Below, piece after piece: positions 6,043-9,215 of a DNA stretch of 9,215 nt; positions within the stretch are counted from its first letter, which is position 1, and each line of letters begins with the position of its first letter. This DNA comes from Candidatus Hydrogenedentota bacterium (lineage in GTDB: Bacteria; Hydrogenedentota; Hydrogenedentia; Hydrogenedentales; SCBR16-9), in assembly GCA_007116095.1 (NCBI GenBank), contig SKJD01000383.1, forward strand, positions 1-9,215. Direction: 5' to 3'. A program made the translations under genes and the position numbers. Below the pieces are notes generated by a model. The model saw only the letters and a program-made list of their open reading frames with translations. It did not search any database and was not told the origin of the DNA.

Positions 6043-6216
6043 TTTTCTCGGTCGCCATGCTCCCATCGAAATGACAGGGGGGCGGCAGGATTTCTCGGTC
6101 GCCATGCGCCGCCCTTGTTCTTTCGAGCGTCCTTCCCTTGTCATTTCGAGCGATAGCGAGAAATCTTAACCCCCCGGAAAGATTTCTCGGTCGCAATGCG
6201 CCCGTCGAAATGACAA
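6043..6216. repeat. Cluster of interspersed palindromic repeats (GTCATTTCGA / GAGAAATC family)
   Basis: Four imperfect copies of one unit of about 36 bases lie close together. Copy A (6043-6076) and copy D (6178-6215) run in the same direction, sharing TTTCTCGGTCGC and TCGAAATGACA. Copy B (6089-6110) keeps only the left half, GATTTCTCGGTCGCCATGCG. It is followed by an inverted right half at 6112-6129, which repeats at 6135-6152 with two mismatches. Copy C (6138-6167) is fully inverted. The arrangement suggests REP- or MITE-like elements that inserted into or recombined with each other. No transposase gene is present. Similar short repeats are abundant in some Bacteroidetes, Chloroflexi and candidate-phylum genomes (recalled, not searched). 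Confidence 0.8.
6138..6216. repeat. Long hairpin formed by the inverted repeat pair C/D
   Basis: TTGTCATTTCGA (6138-6149) pairs perfectly with TCGAAATGACAA (6205-6216). CGAGAAATCTT (6157-6167) pairs perfectly with AAGATTTCTCG (6179-6189). The terminal loop is 11 bases and the interior loop is asymmetric (7 and 15 bases). In RNA from either strand this 79-base element would fold strongly. It lies between divergent ilvC and mannosidase genes and could be in either leader, or simply be a mobile repeat. Confidence 0.75.
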
Positions 6217-6259
6217 TATGGAAGCAACGCCGCCTACTCCCAGCCATTTAGCGCCCTTG

Positions 6260-6276
6260 CCACCGGCATGCGGTGG
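6260..6276 (+). promoter_or_regulatory. Perfect inverted repeat upstream of the mannosidase gene
   Basis: CCACCG (6260-6265) and CGGTGG (6271-6276) flank a GCATG centre. It lies just before a weak promoter-like pair, TTGCAT (6279-6284) and TATTGT (6303-6308). That position would suit a regulator binding site for the mannosidase gene. No regulator gene is adjacent. Confidence 0.35.
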
Positions 6277-6336
6277 ATTTGCATTTCCGATCACTTTATC
6301 CCTATTGTGTTTCGTCAATGACGGGGGATGTACCAG

Positions 6337-6355
6337 GGCCGGAGCATTGCCGGCC
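6337..6355 (+). promoter_or_regulatory. GC-rich hairpin in the mannosidase leader
   Basis: GGCCGG (6337-6342) pairs perfectly with CCGGCC (6350-6355) around a 7-base loop. It falls between the possible ATG at 6328 and the preferred GTG at 6397. If the GTG is the true start, this is an untranslated-leader hairpin. Confidence 0.4.
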
Positions 6356-6396
6356 GCCCCGTCGTGCTGGAAACAACCCCGGGGAGAATTCTGACC

Positions 6397-8880
6397 GTGA
6401 GAAAGCTACACCTCATTTGTAACGCCCACCTGGACCCGTATTGGCAATGGGATTGGGACGAAGGCGCCGCAGCGACGATATCCACCTTCCGCACAGCCGC
6501 AGATTTGTGTGAAGAGTTTGATACCTACATTTTTAACCACAACGAGGTGATCCTCTACCGCTGGATTGAGGAGTATGAGCCCCAGCTCTTCAAGCGCATT
6601 CAGGAGCTGGTGAAAACGGGGCAATGGCACATCATGGGCGGCTGGTATCTCCAGCCGGACTGCAACATGCCCAGCGGCGAGTCCTTCATTCGCCAGATTC
6701 TGCTCGGTCGGAATTATTTCCAGGAGAAATTCGGCAAGGCCCCAACCACGGCCATCAACTTCGATCCCTTCGGCCATACGCGGGGCCTGGTGCAGATTCT
6801 CAAGAAATCCGGCTATGACTCCTACCTCTTCTGCCGGCCCAACCAGGAAGACTGCGCCCTGCCCTCCGATGATTTCGTCTGGCTTGGTTTCGACGGCTCG
6901 GTCATCACGGGGCACCGCGCCTCGTCGTTCTACAATTCACCGCTGGGCAAGGCGCGGGAAAAGGTAGAGCGCTGGATGAAGGACAATCCGGACAAGGCGG
7001 AGGGCATCGTATTGTGGGGTATGGGCAACCACGGCGGCGGCCCATCGCGACAAGACCTCAAAATGCTGCGGGACCTGCAATCCAGCAACCGGGACTGGGA
7101 CATCATCCACTCGACGCCGGAGGCCTATTTCAAAGAGCTCAGCGACGCCAACCGCCCCCTGCCCACCCATGCGGAGGACCTGAATCCCTGGGGCGTCGGC
7201 TGCTATACCTCCATGAGCCGCGTCAAGCAGAAGCACCGGCAACTCGAGAATGAGCTGTATCTTGTCGAGAAGATGGCGTCCACGGCGGCGTTGCAGGGTC
7301 TGATGCACTATCCTGCGGAAGACTTCGAGGAAGTGATGCGCGACCTGGCAACCGCGGAATTTCACGACAATCTCCCCGGCTCTTCGATTCAGCCGGTGGA
7401 AGAGTCCATTTTGCGCCTGCTCTACCATGGCCTGGAGATTCTCTCCCGCCTCAAGACGCGGGCTTTCTTCTCGCTTTGCTCCGGTCAAACCAAGGCCAGC
7501 GGCGACCGGATTCCGGTTATGATTTACAACCCGCATCCCTTCCCGGTCCGGGGCGTGTTCCAGTGTGAGTTCCAGTTAGCCGACGCCATCTTCGACGAGC
7601 AATTCACCGTGCCGATCATCTACCAGGACGGCAAGCCCATCCCGACACAGCCGGAGAAGGAATACAGTAGCATCCCCATCGACTGGCGGAAGCGCTGCAT
7701 CTTCAGCGCCGAACTCGCGCCCGGTCAGGTTACCCGCTTCGACAGCGATTTTGAAGTACTGGAGAAACGTCCGGAAATGCGCCAGGAAACGGAGAACGGC
7801 GCATTCGTGGTGCGAGGGGAAGTGATGGAAGTGCACATCAACGCCACGACAGGCCTCATCGACAAATACAGCGTCCACGGCAAGGAGTATCTCAAGTCCG
7901 GAGCCGGGGCCGCCCTGGTTATGCGGGACAACGAGGACCCCTGGGGCATGCTGGTCGACTCCTACCGCGACCTGGAAGGCGCCTTCACCCTCATGTCGCC
8001 GGAAGAAAGCGCCCGCTTCTCCGCTGTCAAGGCCGACAGCCTGCCCGCCGTCCGAATCATTGAGGACGGGCCGGTGCGCACGGTCATTGAGAGCGTGTTC
8101 GCCTATAAGCAGTCGAGTCTCGTCCAGACCTATCGCATTCCCAAGCACAGCACGGAAATCGAAATCGAGGTGCGGGTACACTGGAATGAAAAGGATCGCA
8201 TGTTGAAATGGGCACTGCCCACCACGCTCGGTAAGGGCGATGTGCTCGGGCAGCAGGCTTTCGGCATCCAGCATTTCCCCAACAATGGCCGGGAATGCGC
8301 CGCGCACAAGTGGATGGCCATGGTCGCCGAAGATGAATCCAGTGGTCTGACCTGCATCAACGACGGCGTGTATGGCTTTGATGGTTGTGACGGCGAACTG
8401 CGCATGAGCCTGCTGCGCTCCCCAGCCTACTGCGCCCATCCCTGGGGTGACCGCGAAATCCTGCCGCAGGACCGCTACAACCCCCGCATTGACCAAGGTG
8501 AACGGCTCTTCACGTTCTGGGTGAACGCCGGTGAATGGGAAAGCCGTCTCGAGCAGATTGATCGGGAGGCCATCGCGCACAACGAGAAGCCCTACGCCCT
8601 GTCCTTCTTCCCCACCGGCGAAGGTAAAGCCGTGAAGCCTGCGGTGACCCTGAGCGACGACGTCATTCAGCTCTCCGCGTTCAAGCAACAGTCGGGCGGA
8701 GAAGCCTTCATCGTACGGCTTTTCGAGCCGACCGGTACTGGACGCAGCACCCGCGTCACCCTGCCTCTACATGGAATCGATGAAGAAATCATCTTCGGGC
8801 CCTTTGAGGTGAAGACCTTCCGCGTGGAACCCGATCAGCGGCGTCTGATCCCCGTGAACCTGGTGGAACGTCCGGAATAA
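6397..8880 (+). CDS. Glycoside hydrolase family 38 alpha-mannosidase
   Basis: This is a Zn-dependent retaining alpha-mannosidase acting on alpha-linked mannosides, and cytoplasmic because no signal peptide is present. From the GTG it has 827 residues, typical of bacterial GH38 enzymes. The catalytic domain (about 1-280) has Zn ligands His11 and Asp13 in NAHLDPYWQWDWDEG, and the nucleophile and Zn ligand Asp123 in INFDPFGH. A GNHGGGPSR loop (about 210-218) follows. The helical middle domain supplies the fourth ligand, His323 in EFHDNLPGSS. The rest is the C-terminal beta-sandwich. All catalytic residues are intact. An ATG at 6328 would add 23 residues, but it has poor signals and covers a hairpin. 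GGGGAGA at 6381-6387 and the family-like MRKLHLICNAHLDP start favour GTG 6397. The gene stands alone, with a strong terminator behind it. The exact linkage specificity is not readable. Confidence 0.94.
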   Translation: MRKLHLICNAHLDPYWQWDWDEGAAATISTFRTAADLCEEFDTYIFNHNEVILYRWIEEYEPQLFKRIQELVKTGQWHIMGGWYLQPDCNMPSGESFIRQILLGRNYFQEKFGKAPTTAINFDPFGHTRGLVQILKKSGYDSYLFCRPNQEDCALPSDDFVWLGFDGSVITGHRASSFYNSPLGKAREKVERWMKDNPDKAEGIVLWGMGNHGGGPSRQDLKMLRDLQSSNRDWDIIHSTPEAYFKELSDANRPLPTHAEDLNPWGVGCYTSMSRVKQKHRQLENELYLVEKMASTAALQGLMHYPAEDFEEVMRDLATAEFHDNLPGSSIQPVEESILRLLYHGLEILSRLKTRAFFSLCSGQTKASGDRIPVMIYNPHPFPVRGVFQCEFQLADAIFDEQFTVPIIYQDGKPIPTQPEKEYSSIPIDWRKRCIFSAELAPGQVTRFDSDFEVLEKRPEMRQETENGAFVVRGEVMEVHINATTGLIDKYSVHGKEYLKSGAGAALVMRDNEDPWGMLVDSYRDLEGAFTLMSPEESARFSAVKADSLPAVRIIEDGPVRTVIESVFAYKQSSLVQTYRIPKHSTEIEIEVRVHWNEKDRMLKWALPTTLGKGDVLGQQAFGIQHFPNNGRECAAHKWMAMVAEDESSGLTCINDGVYGFDGCDGELRMSLLRSPAYCAHPWGDREILPQDRYNPRIDQGERLFTFWVNAGEWESRLEQIDREAIAHNEKPYALSFFPTGEGKAVKPAVTLSDDVIQLSAFKQQSGGEAFIVRLFEPTGTGRSTRVTLPLHGIDEEIIFGPFEVKTFRVEPDQRRLIPVNLVERPE

Positions 8881-8916
8881 TCACCCCAAAAACCGTACAG
8901 AAATCAGCATACCCCG

Positions 8917-8964
8917 GCCCCGGAGTCGCCTCATTCAAATGACGCAGCTCTGGGGCTTTTTTCT
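8917..8964 (+). terminator. Intrinsic terminator of the mannosidase gene
   Basis: GCCCCGGAG (8917-8925) pairs with CTCTGGGGC (8948-8956), nine pairs including one G-U. Inside it TCAT and ATGA form a small second stem (8931-8942). TTTTTTCTT follows directly. It begins 37 bases after the stop codon and is a textbook rho-independent terminator. Confidence 0.9.
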
Positions 8965-9215
8965 TGAAACCACGCCATCTCTCGTGAAATCTCCTCATCA
9001 GCTTGTCAACCCCCATCCCGAAGCTCCAGGCAAAAATAAGCACTCCTTACACCTAAAATATTTTGCTTGATTTTTAGGCTATATTCACCTACTATATTAT
9101 ACATGCTTTACATAACCCGATTAACTTATTATTTTCACCTTTACAAATAATAGAGTTAGGGCATACGAGTCCAACTGCAATACATCGCCACGTAATAAAT
9201 TTACGGTGAAAGGCA
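8965..9215. other. AT-rich right end without a gene
   Basis: After the terminator, base composition shifts sharply to AT-rich from about 9030. No coding frame of any size is convincing. The stretch contains an inverted repeat, CCTAAAA (9052-9058) and TTTTAGG (9072-9078), and a promoter-like pair. TTCACC occurs at 9084-9089 and 9134-9139, with its complement GGTGAA at 9205-9210. It is probably the upstream region of a plus-strand gene just outside the window. Confidence 0.5.
9067..9095 (+). promoter_or_regulatory. Promoter-like pair pointing out of the window
   Basis: TTGATT (9067-9072, four of six consensus positions) and TACTAT (9090-9095, four of six) are separated by 17 bases in strongly AT-rich DNA. 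Alternative -10 boxes overlap at TATATT/TATTAT (9094-9100). The AT richness makes chance matches likely. Confidence 0.35.

Noticed and set aside
6043..6216. CRISPR array
   Set aside because: The copies are in mixed orientation, imperfect, partly truncated and irregularly spaced, with no cas gene.
6035..6247. 70-codon minus-strand frame across the repeats
   Set aside because: Its translation (such as AIARNDKG) is produced by the interspersed repeats, a familiar source of false small proteins.
7576..8688. 370-codon open frame on the minus strand
   Set aside because: It is the shadow of the GH38 gene in GC-rich sequence; Gly/Val/His-rich with no family resemblance.

Overview
The window looks like a chromosomal stretch of a Gram-negative bacterium. 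It holds six recognisable protein genes and fairly long intergenic spaces. The Gram-negative call rests on an RND efflux permease beside a lipoprotein periplasmic adaptor, which together need two membranes. The ketol-acid reductoisomerase is of the long class I type seen in Bacteroidetes and fungi rather than the enterobacterial type. A cluster of GTCATTTCGA / GAGAAATC interspersed repeats is of a kind I associate with Bacteroidetes, Chloroflexi and several candidate phyla. Phylum is not decidable from sequence alone; an FCB/PVC-like or candidate-phylum genome is my guess.

Layout. Positions 1-1916 (minus) hold a two-gene efflux module: an adaptor lipoprotein gene followed, after a 198-base gap, by the 5' end of an RND permease gene that runs off the window. 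Positions 1917-2548 are a divergent intergenic region with an AT-rich palindrome on the efflux side and a good sigma70-like promoter plus a leader hairpin on the other. A LysE/RhtB exporter gene (2549-3187, plus) converges, with only 5 bases between stop codons, on a PP2C-type phosphatase gene (3193-4122, minus). A 469-base spacer holds a perfect 19-base inverted repeat over a TATAAT box and the ilvC terminator. ilvC lies at 4592-5689 (minus). A roughly 700-base divergent region carries the interspersed repeats and leader hairpins. A cytoplasmic GH38 alpha-mannosidase gene (6397-8880, plus) follows and ends in a strong intrinsic terminator. The last 250 bases are AT-rich, contain no gene, and have a promoter-like signal pointing out of the window.

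How the genes relate. Only the adaptor and permease form an evident functional unit, a tripartite pump lacking its outer-membrane channel here. The other genes look like independent single-gene transcription units: export of amino acids or similar metabolites, Ser/Thr protein dephosphorylation, branched-chain amino acid synthesis, and mannoside breakdown. I see no convincing undescribed multi-gene system, CRISPR array, transposase, integrase, tRNA or rRNA. The most unusual items are the acidic calcium-loop-like insert in the adaptor, the composite repeat cluster, and two operator-like palindromes.
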